This document shows positions 27,640 to 37,588 of a stretch of DNA of 64,000 bases, one piece after another. The notes beneath the pieces were generated by a model, which was not told where the DNA came from, made no database searches, and was given only the letters and a program-made list of their open reading frames with translations. The translations under genes were made by a program, and so were the position numbers. The number at the start of each line of letters is the position of its first letter. Positions within the stretch are counted from its first letter, which is position 1. This DNA is from Gimesia maris (lineage in GTDB: Bacteria; Planctomycetota; Planctomycetia; Planctomycetales; Planctomycetaceae), in the NCBI RefSeq assembly GCF_008298035.1, contig NZ_CP042910.1, positions 4,231,001-4,295,000 on the forward strand, in the 5' to 3' direction.

Positions 27640-30600
27640 TCAGTCCGCGGCCTGCTTTGCTTGCTGAAGGTTAGGCACCAGCTTCAGTTTGTGCGCCCGC
27701 TTTCCCGTCTGTTTATCGATCAACCAGGCTGCTTTGACATCGACATCAAACACAACATACTTGCCGTGATCTTTTCGGCTGAGTTTATCGCTGTATTTAC
27801 CAGACAGTTTCGGATCAAACAGTTCGGGAGGCGTCTCCTGAGACTTTGCCGATTTGACTTCGAACTCCACTTCAACCTCCCATTTCCTGTTTCCCGGTTT
27901 GATCTGCAATCCTGCGGGGAGAACAATCTGGTGACTCATATTGAGTGTGGGGAAGATCGGTTCATAAATTTTCTGCAATCGCTCCTCTTCCAGACTTGAT
28001 GTTCCATACACCTGCAGATTTCCACGCAGGTTGGTCAAACCATATTGGTTTCCAATATCGCGCAGGATGAATACGGGAGGTGCGCTGCTGAGATACTGTT
28101 CGAGTCGGGTAAGCTCTTCGATCTCCTGCAGAATTTTTTTGTTCTTCTCACTGACTTGTGCAGTCTGAGATGAATCAGTCGGCTGTTTTCCAAGTCCCAG
28201 GCTACCCCCGCTCCCTCCAAATCCCCCACCACCTGATTTGGGTCGTTCCGGGAAGTTTTTTTCCATATACTTATTCGTTTCGATGCTGCGTTTGGCACTC
28301 TTGATTTCAGAACCGATATGAAACATTATTTGCGAATATTGCATGGAACCGTCAAATTCCCTGACACTGACCAGAGCCTGTCGATAACCTTTCACCTCAT
28401 CAGAAAGGTCCGCAAATTTGGTTTCAAACCGCAGTGAATAACGACTGCCCGGTAGACTTTCCGGTCGGTTCAACCATTTGACGAATGCCTCTCCTTCGAC
28501 ATTGAGCTGCTGAACTGTTGGCGCCGAAGTCTGCGAACGGAAATACAGACCATGTTCCGGAACGATTCCATATTTTGACTGATCACGTTTTGACAGAAAA
28601 TCCGTCTCCTGGCGCCAGCGGTTGAACATCAGCACGCCACTGTTTTCCCGGGTCAATTCAGGTAGATATCTGGCAATCAAGCGCAGGCTGGCTGCCGGTG
28701 TCAGGGCTTCGACTTTTTCTGATTTTGTTTGCTGCATTTTCTCTGCATCAGGTGCTGCTGTTTTACTTCGTAAAACCGAAACAGAGCCTGTTTTCGTTGA
28801 ATTAGCAACTGGATTCAATTCCACTTCATAAATCAACTCGCGATTATATTTCCGATCAGTAAACAGACGCAGCTGCTTGACCTCTGTTTCTAACAGCAGC
28901 CCTCCCCGTTGGTTCTCATCTGTATGGGGGAGCAGTGTGGTTTTTCCCACTGCCACCACCAGTTCCACCCGGGCTGTTCCATTCTGCTGATCAATGATCA
29001 GATCACGTATTTGATCAGGAACACGGTCAAGTACATCTTCCAGCGGTTGCGTCAGCTGCAGGCAGGGAGTATGAGATATCACCATATTTGAATCCTGATA
29101 ATTCAAAACCACGAGACGGTTTGCGGGAACCCCTTCGTCGATTAGTGTTTTAGTGGGACTCCAGGTATAAGGATTCGGAGGGTTCTGGCGCGATATCAAC
29201 AGTTGCACATCGCGGAGTTGTTGATCCAGCTTGACTTCCGCATGCACAACAAAATGACGTTTTGTGGAAGCGATACACTGTCTCATCCACTTCTGCCATT
29301 TCTCTCTCAGGACCGGAAACTGTCTTTCATCCAGATCGCGTTGATCGATGGAAGCCGGAAAGAAGGAGGACGGTGGCTGCTGGAATAGCTGATTCACTTT
29401 CGCTTGAGCTTCTTTCCATTTCTGTATCGCCTGTTGCTTCTCTTCCGGTTTGCCTGCTGAATAACCATTGCGTGCAGTGCCGTATTCTGAATATTCTTCT
29501 TCCGCACGGGTCAACTGCAGAAGCGCATCACGGACGGTACTGGTGTAACTTTTGTTATGATGTCGGTAATCATCGAACAGTTTTGTCAGTTCATCCGCTT
29601 CCGCGTTATGCCCCTCCGCTTCCTGTTTCAGAAAATAGAGCGTACTCTGATCGAGATCCAGTGGTTGATTGGGGCCGGGAAAGATTTTGCCTTTTGCATC
29701 ACTCAAAACCGGCGGAGGAACCTGCTTGCTCTCCAGGCTGGCAATGTGCTGCTTGAGTTGAGGATCGCGGTAGAGTTCAAATGATTCCTGGGAGACTGAT
29801 ACCGGTGGTAGTTGCTCATCCTGATACTCTTCCAGTTGCAGTCGATCCCAGGTGACGATACGTGTGACATACGCGTCAAGGTTATATCCCTGCTGGATCC
29901 CGCTGAACAGGGGACGTGCCTGCTCTGCCGTCAAAGGCAGGAATTCCTGTACAAAGCAGGGCCTGGAGCGACGATCAATCTTTTCAGTCTTGTGGTTAAA
30001 GGAACAGGTTGTCAGACCGGGAAACCGACCATTCACCAGCCGATGATTAATCAGTACGCCCCCCCGCTCAAAGTCGTAATTACTATTTTTTCCCAAAACA
30101 ACTTTCTGAATTTCGACAAACCGGATCGGCAGATCGACTGCGTAGTGGCGTAGTTTGTCCGCATAAGCCTGCTGAAACTGCTGTTGGCTGGCCCGCTTGT
30201 CAAATTCATTGTCGCCAAACCACTTCGCAGTACGAATCCCCCCCACTCGATTCGTGCTGACAGTAATGAGACGCCCGATCGTTTCCGGAAAATGAGTGGC
30301 AATGAACACCGGACTCAAATGGTTTGGATCAAGTCCCAGCGCCACCCGATCCAGCATGTGCGTGAATCGAACAGGATCACTCCCCACTATCGGACCATTA
30401 GAATTATACGACAAGTCGACCCGAACTGCCGGGTAGTCGCCCCATAATACCAGCTGATGTTCCTTAGCCAGACGTTGCATTTTCTGAGCCAGGTCCTGCT
30501 TGTCGGCGTCAGCCTGCTCACCCGCGATTACCACAGGTTGTTCCATCTCCCATTTCTGAATCACCTGGGACGGGTCTGCGATATTCACGAGAGAAAGTCC

Positions 30601-31761
30601 GATAATCTTCGCGTTCATGAGTAAATCATTGTATGATTCCAGAACATCAGGATTCTTCTCATATCGGGGATATTTCAAAACCAGATCCGTCCGGAAGGCA
30701 AACTCTTTACCCTCAACCTGACGGGCGAACTCCCGCGCTTCTGCAGGCGTCTTTTGAATTCCTGTTGGAACGTCTGGCGAATTCAGATAATTCAACTTGA
30801 GAGAATTCCTGCCACCAATCACAAGCGGGCGATAGCTCCCTCTGATACTCAATGGAAATTCACCAATGCCTTCGCGATAGTGATCCAGATCGGCTCCCGT
30901 GAACACAGCCACGGGAATCTCTTCCCCCTGATAATTAATTTTTTGAAAATTCTGATCGAACTTACGAACCAGTTTGGAGATATGAATTCCCTTATCGAAA
31001 TCGTTGATCTCGGAATAACGCAGATCGGAGTATTGCTTGTTCGCCTCTTTCGAGTAAAAGAGCTTGTAGAGCTTTCCAAACAAATTAAAACATTGATCAA
31101 TTCGCTCCCGGTCTTCACCAGTGGTAGTATTAAATGCCCCCACTACCCCCTTCTCTTTCAGCTTCTGAGCCAGAAGTTCATAACCTTCGCGGTCTGCCAG
31201 GTAACACAGAATCGCTCCGATATAATCGGCAGAAATTTGCAGGTTCGCCTGCTGTTTACGGGAAATAAGTTGTGTCCGGGGACTGATGACGGCTGCTCCG
31301 TCGATCAGCATCGGTTGAAACTGAGGCAGTACCTTTGAAACCTGCTCCCACTGGAACCGGTTATCCTGCAGAGCTTTCTCAGCCTGTGAAGTCTTGACTC
31401 CCTGCATCTCAGGTGATGCGGATTTCGTCTCATCCATGGTAGTCGACCCTGTCGGCCTGTTTTGATCAGCAGGAAAGATTTTGGGATACTTTTCCCGCAC
31501 ATATTCCTGATCCTTTACACTCAACATGGAAAAAGGGACCGTATGCAGGGTTTCATCCGACCGTTTTTTGAGAATGACCACCTTGTCTGTTGTTCCCAGC
31601 AATTCGCCTTCGACCTGGTTTTTTCCGTCGGCACTGGTCCAGACACGCTGCTCTGCCTGAACCAGACTCGGAATCAAACACAACATAATGAGGAAAAAGA
31701 TTCGAATTAAGCCTCCGAATCGCAGTTGTTTTGGACGTTGAGTGAGTTGTGCCCTGATCAT
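27640..31761 (-). CDS. Large exported protein with N-terminal SHD1 domain
   Basis: The 1373-residue protein has a membrane or signal segment (GGLIRIFFLIMLCLIPSLVQA, about 16-36) and then an SHD1 domain (about 37-95): RVWTSADGKNQVEGELL, VVILKKRSDETLHTVPFSML, DQEYVREKYP. SHD1 was first described in yeast Sla1 and is common in planctomycete exported proteins, where its role is unknown. The remaining 1270 residues show no domain I recognise. A Gly-rich stretch (GGGGFGGSGGSLGLG, about 1175-1190) precedes a short helical segment. It is transcribed away from the sigma factor gene and ends in a strong terminator. I assign no function. Confidence 0.75.
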   Translation of the reverse strand: MIRAQLTQRPKQLRFGGLIRIFFLIMLCLIPSLVQAEQRVWTSADGKNQVEGELLGTTDKVVILKKRSDETLHTVPFSMLSVKDQEYVREKYPKIFPADQNRPTGSTTMDETKSASPEMQGVKTSQAEKALQDNRFQWEQVSKVLPQFQPMLIDGAAVISPRTQLISRKQQANLQISADYIGAILCYLADREGYELLAQKLKEKGVVGAFNTTTGEDRERIDQCFNLFGKLYKLFYSKEANKQYSDLRYSEINDFDKGIHISKLVRKFDQNFQKINYQGEEIPVAVFTGADLDHYREGIGEFPLSIRGSYRPLVIGGRNSLKLNYLNSPDVPTGIQKTPAEAREFARQVEGKEFAFRTDLVLKYPRYEKNPDVLESYNDLLMNAKIIGLSLVNIADPSQVIQKWEMEQPVVIAGEQADADKQDLAQKMQRLAKEHQLVLWGDYPAVRVDLSYNSNGPIVGSDPVRFTHMLDRVALGLDPNHLSPVFIATHFPETIGRLITVSTNRVGGIRTAKWFGDNEFDKRASQQQFQQAYADKLRHYAVDLPIRFVEIQKVVLGKNSNYDFERGGVLINHRLVNGRFPGLTTCSFNHKTEKIDRRSRPCFVQEFLPLTAEQARPLFSGIQQGYNLDAYVTRIVTWDRLQLEEYQDEQLPPVSVSQESFELYRDPQLKQHIASLESKQVPPPVLSDAKGKIFPGPNQPLDLDQSTLYFLKQEAEGHNAEADELTKLFDDYRHHNKSYTSTVRDALLQLTRAEEEYSEYGTARNGYSAGKPEEKQQAIQKWKEAQAKVNQLFQQPPSSFFPASIDQRDLDERQFPVLREKWQKWMRQCIASTKRHFVVHAEVKLDQQLRDVQLLISRQNPPNPYTWSPTKTLIDEGVPANRLVVLNYQDSNMVISHTPCLQLTQPLEDVLDRVPDQIRDLIIDQQNGTARVELVVAVGKTTLLPHTDENQRGGLLLETEVKQLRLFTDRKYNRELIYEVELNPVANSTKTGSVSVLRSKTAAPDAEKMQQTKSEKVEALTPAASLRLIARYLPELTRENSGVLMFNRWRQETDFLSKRDQSKYGIVPEHGLYFRSQTSAPTVQQLNVEGEAFVKWLNRPESLPGSRYSLRFETKFADLSDEVKGYRQALVSVREFDGSMQYSQIMFHIGSEIKSAKRSIETNKYMEKNFPERPKSGGGGFGGSGGSLGLGKQPTDSSQTAQVSEKNKKILQEIEELTRLEQYLSSAPPVFILRDIGNQYGLTNLRGNLQVYGTSSLEEERLQKIYEPIFPTLNMSHQIVLPAGLQIKPGNRKWEVEVEFEVKSAKSQETPPELFDPKLSGKYSDKLSRKDHGKYVVFDVDVKAAWLIDKQTGKRAHKLKLVPNLQQAKQAAD

Positions 31762-32084
31762 TGTCTCTGCTCCCGTTCGAATTTGGTTTCGATTGTTGCG
31801 TCAGCAGGTTACGCATGGATTCCCTGAGTTTTTGTCTATCAAAATGTTGTGTGGTCCCTGCTCCTCAAGTACAATCGCAGTGGCAGCAGTTATCCCGACA
31901 CAGGTTCCACCGATTTTTTTGAATTGAGTCGATCGTGCTGAAAGACTGGCTGTAAAACCTTCTGAGAATTGATTTTGTACTCATTCAACCTTGTCAGTAT
32001 TCCAAAAGGCGGACCCGCGGACCGCCTGATTGATTTGATGCCTGATGAGATTGGATTCATTTTTAATAGATAACGGCAGCAGGC
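31762..32084. other. Divergent intergenic region
   Basis: This 323-bp region must hold the promoters of the SHD1 protein (leftward) and the ECF sigma factor (rightward). I see no small gene, RNA or clear consensus promoter. Confidence 0.5.
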
Positions 32085-32693
32085 ATGGAACATCAGGGAT
32101 CAGTCACCAACTGGCTGGATCAACTCAAACAGGGAGAAGCTGATGATTTGCAGCAGCAACTCTGGAACCGCTATTTCGAACAACTGGTGCAACTCGCTCG
32201 CTCCCATCTGCAGAAAGACCTCTGTCGGGTGGAAGATGAAGAAGATGCCGTCCTCAGTGCGTTAAACAGTTTTTTCGTGCGACTGGAAGCGGGACAGTTT
32301 CCGAATCTCAATGACCGAACCAGCCTCTGGCCTTTGCTCGTCAATATCACACTCTGTAAAACCCGGAATCTGTACCGACGACAAAGTGCCCAGAAACGCG
32401 ATATCAGGCGCACTGTTTCCGGAACTTCAAACGAGGATGAAGAGAACTGGCTGGAACAACTGGCACAGGAATCCCCCAGTCCGGAACTGGCTGTCGAAGC
32501 CGCCGAGGAGGCCAATCGACTACTGGCCGTACTCGGGAAAGACTCTCTGCGTGAAGTCGCCCGACTGAAGCTGGAAGGCTATACTAATGCGGAGATTGCC
32601 ACCAAAGTGGGGGTGATGGAACGCAGTATTGAACGCCGTCTTGTTCTGATTCGACAAACCTGGACAGAGCATATCGAAGCGGAACTCAATTGA
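32085..32693 (+). CDS. ECF-type RNA polymerase sigma factor
   Basis: The 202-residue protein has the two-helix layout of ECF sigma factors. Region 2 is around residues 20-85 (WNRYFEQLVQLARSHL, EDEEDAVLSALNSFFVRL), and region 4 is at about 140-195 (LREVARLKLEGYTNAEIATK, VMERSIERRLVLIRQTW), the last being a helix-turn-helix. The acidic linker (GTSNEDEENWLEQLAQE) is typical of the planctomycete subgroup. The membrane kinase gene starts 128 bp downstream on the same strand. In planctomycetes such sigma/kinase pairs are common and replace the classical anti-sigma factor arrangement; regulation by the neighbour kinase is inference. Confidence 0.88.
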   Translation: MEHQGSVTNWLDQLKQGEADDLQQQLWNRYFEQLVQLARSHLQKDLCRVEDEEDAVLSALNSFFVRLEAGQFPNLNDRTSLWPLLVNITLCKTRNLYRRQSAQKRDIRRTVSGTSNEDEENWLEQLAQESPSPELAVEAAEEANRLLAVLGKDSLREVARLKLEGYTNAEIATKVGVMERSIERRLVLIRQTWTEHIEAELN

Positions 32694-32820
32694 AATCATG
32701 TCATCATTTGGGCATATTTCCGTTTTTTTTTGCAAAATCTGATAAGAACTGCGTCGGAGTGATACGCTCCATTGCGATCTTGTACATAACTCGGGGTTCT
32801 CGAGTTTAGGATAAGATAAA

Positions 32821-35800
32821 ATGAATCAACCGATTGATCTGGAAAACCTGCCGGCCGAGTTACAGGGCCGTATTGAAGAATGCTGCGAAGATTTTGAACA
32901 GTCCTGGCAGAACGGGGACAGTCCGTCGCTGGAACAGACACTCTTTGATTTCACGCCTCCCACGCGCAGCGTGTTACTGAAAGAACTGATCCTGATCGAA
33001 CGTTACTATCGTTTGCGAGAATCAGGTAAAATCGTCAGCGAACAGGATCTGCTTAACGAACATCCCGAACTCGCAGAGGAACTTTCACAGCTCTTTACCG
33101 CCTCGCATTCTGCCAGAACCCGGATTGCAGATCAATCTGGTTCCGGCTCTATCGACAACTCAGGTAGCATCACAATCCAGGAAACTCGTCCGCACTTCGA
33201 ACAGTTCCCCGCCCGGTTTGGACGCTACCAGATTCTGTCGCGTCTGGGAGAGGGGGGCATGGGCTGTGTCTACCTGGCCCGGGACACACAGTTGGAACGC
33301 AAAGTTGCGTTGAAACTACCGCAGATTGACAAACACGCCGATCCTCAATTCATTTCCCGTTTCTATCGCGAAGCCCGTGCGGCCGCCAACCTGAATCACC
33401 CCAATCTTTGCTCGGTATATGACGTCGATGAAATTGACGGCGTACATTACATCACGATGGAGTTCATCGAGGGAAAATCGCTGGCGGCGTTGATTCAGTC
33501 CGGTCAACGGTTCAGCCAGCACGAAATCGCTTTGTTAATTCAGCAGTTGTCACAAGCCCTGGAACTGGCACACCAGCAGGGAATCGTACATCGCGATCTC
33601 AAGCCGGCCAACATCATGATCCGTCAGGATGGAACGCCCATCATCACCGATTTCGGACTGGCACTCATGATCCAGAACGAAGAAGCCACGCAGATCACGC
33701 AACATGGTCAAATCATGGGCAGCCCTTCCTACATGTCCCCCGAACAGGTGGATGGTGACCTGGAGATAATCGGATCGGCCAGCGATGTCTATTCGCTGGG
33801 CGTCATCATGTACGAGCTTCTCGCCGGGCAGCGTCCCTTCCAGGGATCGACGGCTTCCATTCTGTCACAGATCATGACAAAAGATCCCCGACCGGTACGA
33901 AATATTCAACCAGACATCGATTCCAGACTGGATCAAATCTGTCGCAAAATGATGGCGCGCTTGCCTGAGAAACGCTATACCACGATGCTCGATGTTTCCC
34001 AGGTCCTCACAAACTGGCTGGAAACCAAACAGGCAGCCTCATCCCGCAAACGAGTCAGCCCGGGAAAGCTCCTCATGGGAATGACACTGGCAGCAGTACT
34101 GCTGCTGGGATTCACGTTTCTCAAGCCCTCCACATCCCAGGGAACTTTGCATGTGATCCTCAACGATCATCGGGCCCAGATATTGCTTGATGGACAGCCT
34201 CTGGATGTAAAATCAGGTACCTGGTCCGGAAAACAAAAAGCTGGCTCACATGAACTCAGTCTGCAAATTGGAGATCAGCGGCTTCCCTGGGGAGAACTGA
34301 CGACAGTCAAATCCAATGGGAGTGAACGCAGGGTCCTGGCGTCAGTCAATGGTATTCACATTAAAAACGGTCGCTTTGAAATCAGTCCTGAAGATATCAA
34401 GTCAGCCGAAATCAGACTGAACTGGCTGCCGATGAATACAGCAGACAAAAAGAATGAGGTCACGAATCTGGTCACCAGCCAGACCGAGCCACCTGTTTCA
34501 CAGACGACAAACGCCAATCCCTTCGCCTATGAGCGAGAAGTCACCGAATGGCTGATAAAGCGGGGAGGCATTGTCCGTTTCAATATGGCACACGATTTTA
34601 AATTCAATGTCAAAGATATCGAAGCCCTTCCTGATGAGCCATTCCGGTTAAAATCCATCGCTTTTCATGAAAATCGAAAAATGCCGCTAACAGATCTCAG
34701 TCGGCTCAATCAGTTAATGACTCTTGAGGAACTGATTCTGGAGAATTCGGGAGTCACTCCCCCTGCACTTGAGAATGTTCATTTTAAAAAAGCGTTCCAA
34801 ACCTTACGAATCGTGCGTACTCCTTTAAAAGTATCAAACCTGATATCAATTCAAGGTCTGGAATTCGTTGACACCTTAGAATTAAGCGGCTCCCAGATCG
34901 ACGACCACTTCGAGTTTCTCAAACTGATGCCAAACCTGAGAGCCCTGGAAATTGGGGACATCTCACAAGCTGCGCTACAGGAACTCAGTCAATCGCCCCT
35001 GCTGTCAAAGTCAAAGTTACGTTTTCTCAGATTACGTTATGCGAGAAAGTTCGATGACACTTTGATTCAACAACTGCAAACGGCGCGGCCTGGCATGACA
35101 ATCACTGCAAAAGGTCCTGAAATCAAGAACCAGTACCTGGGAATCCCCGTGGCCAAACTGGCAGCCGACCAACTACTGAAACTGGGAAGTACCATGAAAG
35201 GTGAAGTGCGCGGACAGGGAGTGCAGATCTTTACCAAAGAGAATCTTCCTCCCGATACGGTCCCCTTCGCATTGTCTAAGGTCACACTCCCTCAAAGACT
35301 GGAACTCACTCCCGAAATTGCCGAACACCTGGCCGCGCTCCCTCAATGTTACGGGATCCATACGAGCAATATCAAAAACGCCGACTTGCTCGCAAACATT
35401 CCCGTCCTCAGAATGTGTAGTGGAGTCCATTTGTTTAAATCCGATATTTCAGAGGCTGCCTTTGAAAAACTGGCCCTGCAGGATCCGGATGGTTTTTTCA
35501 ACTTAGATGGGACTCAGGTGTCAAAGAGACTGATCAAACAGTTGGATCACGACTACCCGCATTTATCAATCTTCTCTAAACACGGAAAAGCACTACGCAG
35601 GCTGGAGATTCTGTACGATGAACGGAAAAAAACGGAAAACAAAAAAGTCAACCAGCCTGAAGAGTCTCCCACGCCGTTAACTGATGACGAACAGCTTGCC
35701 TTCGAACGCGATACAGCAGAATGGGTGATCGGCCTGGGTGGTAAAGTCAGTCTCAAGAAACCACACGGAATCGAGAGTCTGGTTTTCAGCGTGGACCAAC

Positions 35801-36819
35801 TGCCCGCGGAACCGTTCCGGATTCTCACAGTCACCTTCGAAAAGTCAGATCAGAAAGTCACGCTTCCCAACCTGTCTCGTTTGAGTCGCCTGTTGACATT
35901 ACATTCACTGAATATCTCAGATTGCAATCTGCAACCCGGCGCACTGCAGGGGCTCGAGTTCGGCACTAGCATGACTCACTTCCACATGGCTCGCACACCG
36001 GCGAAAACATCAGACCTGAGCAAGACGAAGGGGCTGGAGAACCTTGACACGTTTGAAGTCAGTGCCAGTCAGGTCAATGATCGCTTTCAATTTCTGGATC
36101 AGATGCCGAACCTGAGAGATTTTCGTCTGTGGACTCCCATCACGCGATCCCTGAACGATCTGGCAAAGTCCTCTGGTTTCAAACAGACGAACCTGAGGTT
36201 TCTGAATCTGTACACAGATGGTCGGGTTTTCGACTCCCCCGCGATTCACGAATTGCAGTCGGAAAAACCGGGCATGTCGATCATCGTGAATGCCCCAAAG
36301 CAACGACCTCGTTACCTGGGAATTCCCGTCGCCCGAGAAGCCGCCATTGAACTGCTGAACCGGGGCTGCGTGATCGAAGCTCCCGGCCCCGATCAAATTT
36401 TCATACCATTCAACAAATCTCACTCTCCTTCCGAAACCGAACTGTTTACCCCCCTCACAGTCATCCTGCCACCCGGTTTGGAATTCACACCCGAAATCGC
36501 CGAGGCCTTTTCACGACTGCCTCCTTTTATCAAACTGGAATCTGAGGGCGTGAAAAACGCGGACCTTCTGGCGGCGGTTCCGTTATTGTGTTTATCCAGT
36601 GGCGTACAACTGACCGATTCCGATCTCTCGGACCAGGGTTTCGAAACATTTTTCCGCAATCATCCGGACGGCTATCTGCATGCCAAGGGAACCAGGATCA
36701 CGAAAGAAAAAGCGGACCAAGTCGATCGCGAATTCCGCTTCGCCGCTTTTAATACAGACTATGTTACAGGAATGCGCTGGCTGGCAGAAAAACAGAGATC
36801 AGAATCTGAACCCGAATGA
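32821..36819 (+). CDS. Membrane serine/threonine protein kinase with a duplicated extracytoplasmic module
   Basis: The 1332-residue protein has an N-terminal conserved planctomycete segment (to about 100). A Hanks-type kinase domain follows at about 136-400: LGEGGMGCVYLARD, VALKLPQ with the ATP-binding Lys (about 166), HRDLKPANIM, TDFGLAL, GSPSYMSPEQ. One membrane segment lies at about 416-436 (LLMGMTLAAVLLLGFTFL), then a short PEGA-like stretch. The outer part consists of two copies of one module, about 565-930 and 953-1325. Both carry the same markers: FAYEREVTEWLIKRGG and FERDTAEWVIGLGG, QYLGIPVAKLAAD and RYLGIPVAREAAI, LELTPEIAEHL and LEFTPEIAEAF, VKNADLL. Leucine-rich-repeat-like spacing is visible. 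It lies behind the ECF sigma factor gene, its likely partner. Confidence 0.88.
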   Translation: MNQPIDLENLPAELQGRIEECCEDFEQSWQNGDSPSLEQTLFDFTPPTRSVLLKELILIERYYRLRESGKIVSEQDLLNEHPELAEELSQLFTASHSARTRIADQSGSGSIDNSGSITIQETRPHFEQFPARFGRYQILSRLGEGGMGCVYLARDTQLERKVALKLPQIDKHADPQFISRFYREARAAANLNHPNLCSVYDVDEIDGVHYITMEFIEGKSLAALIQSGQRFSQHEIALLIQQLSQALELAHQQGIVHRDLKPANIMIRQDGTPIITDFGLALMIQNEEATQITQHGQIMGSPSYMSPEQVDGDLEIIGSASDVYSLGVIMYELLAGQRPFQGSTASILSQIMTKDPRPVRNIQPDIDSRLDQICRKMMARLPEKRYTTMLDVSQVLTNWLETKQAASSRKRVSPGKLLMGMTLAAVLLLGFTFLKPSTSQGTLHVILNDHRAQILLDGQPLDVKSGTWSGKQKAGSHELSLQIGDQRLPWGELTTVKSNGSERRVLASVNGIHIKNGRFEISPEDIKSAEIRLNWLPMNTADKKNEVTNLVTSQTEPPVSQTTNANPFAYEREVTEWLIKRGGIVRFNMAHDFKFNVKDIEALPDEPFRLKSIAFHENRKMPLTDLSRLNQLMTLEELILENSGVTPPALENVHFKKAFQTLRIVRTPLKVSNLISIQGLEFVDTLELSGSQIDDHFEFLKLMPNLRALEIGDISQAALQELSQSPLLSKSKLRFLRLRYARKFDDTLIQQLQTARPGMTITAKGPEIKNQYLGIPVAKLAADQLLKLGSTMKGEVRGQGVQIFTKENLPPDTVPFALSKVTLPQRLELTPEIAEHLAALPQCYGIHTSNIKNADLLANIPVLRMCSGVHLFKSDISEAAFEKLALQDPDGFFNLDGTQVSKRLIKQLDHDYPHLSIFSKHGKALRRLEILYDERKKTENKKVNQPEESPTPLTDDEQLAFERDTAEWVIGLGGKVSLKKPHGIESLVFSVDQLPAEPFRILTVTFEKSDQKVTLPNLSRLSRLLTLHSLNISDCNLQPGALQGLEFGTSMTHFHMARTPAKTSDLSKTKGLENLDTFEVSASQVNDRFQFLDQMPNLRDFRLWTPITRSLNDLAKSSGFKQTNLRFLNLYTDGRVFDSPAIHELQSEKPGMSIIVNAPKQRPRYLGIPVAREAAIELLNRGCVIEAPGPDQIFIPFNKSHSPSETELFTPLTVILPPGLEFTPEIAEAFSRLPPFIKLESEGVKNADLLAAVPLLCLSSGVQLTDSDLSDQGFETFFRNHPDGYLHAKGTRITKEKADQVDREFRFAAFNTDYVTGMRWLAEKQRSESEPE

Positions 36820-37160
36820 ACCGAACCTTAAATGCAAGACATCGCTTTCAAAGCAATCGTCCGTAGAAGCCCTGACTGTTCCTTCCATGTCACTGGAACT
36901 GAATACACAAATCGCATCGATACTAAAGTCGATTCACATTCCGATGTACCCTGGCAGACCACGCACCATCTGTTCGCAACTGTCTTCAGGCAGGCATCTT
37001 TCGAATTTACAGACCTCACTAAAATCATTCAGTTTCTTCTTTCCAAACCAGCAAAAAAAGTCCAAACAGGTTATACTCTGCAGCAGAAATGAAGTGTTAT
37101 TCCGATCAACTGGATTACATTGGCAGAACTTACCGATCCGTAAGCAAGCAGGCTTGACTC
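36820..37160. other. Intergenic stretch without recognisable features
   Basis: The 341 bases between the kinase and the STAS gene contain only short overlapping frames without motifs or good starts. No hairpin followed by a T-run is visible. Confidence 0.5.
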
Positions 37161-37532
37161 GTGGTAGATAATTTTGAAATTTATAAGGTCGAACTGAATC
37201 TCCCTAATCTGATTGTCACGCCTCAGGGATCGACGCTGCATTTTCTATACAGCAATGTTCAGACTGAATCCAACAATCTATTAAGACTCTTCCAGTCTCC
37301 CGAAATTAAGAATGTGATCATCGACCTTTCAAAAGTCGATTACCTGGATTCGATCATTATCAACTCGATCATTCGTCTTTTGCAACACGCCCGACAGACC
37401 GGGAGACATTCCGTCTTCTGTAATGCCTGTGATAATATGCAAAACATTCTCCAGAGCATCAAACTGGGGACCCTGTGGCCACTCCTTGACAGCCAGGAAG
37501 AAGCCATTCATTACATCAGCATGAATTCATAA
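37161..37532 (+). CDS. STAS-domain protein (anti-sigma factor antagonist type)
   Basis: The 123-residue protein is a single STAS domain. The central strand NVIIDLSKVDYLDSIIINSI carries Asp63-Ser64, matching the Asp-Ser site that is phosphorylated in SpoIIAA-like antagonists, and LLQHARQTGRHSVFCNACDN is the following helix-strand. The start is GTG at 37161, since no ATG fits. STAS antagonists release anti-sigma kinases by binding; no such kinase of the HATPase type is in this window, so its partner is unknown. The nearby ECF/kinase pair suggests signalling context only. It precedes the metallohydrolase gene by 56 bp. Confidence 0.8.
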   Translation: MVDNFEIYKVELNLPNLIVTPQGSTLHFLYSNVQTESNNLLRLFQSPEIKNVIIDLSKVDYLDSIIINSIIRLLQHARQTGRHSVFCNACDNMQNILQSIKLGTLWPLLDSQEEAIHYISMNS

Positions 37533-37588
37533 ATCCCTGATTACCCGCCAGTAATTGAAAACAATCCATCACTCAAGGAGTCCAGCAA

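Noticed and set aside
36832-37092. Small gene between the kinase and the STAS gene
   Set aside because: No family motif, no good start and composition unlike neighbours.
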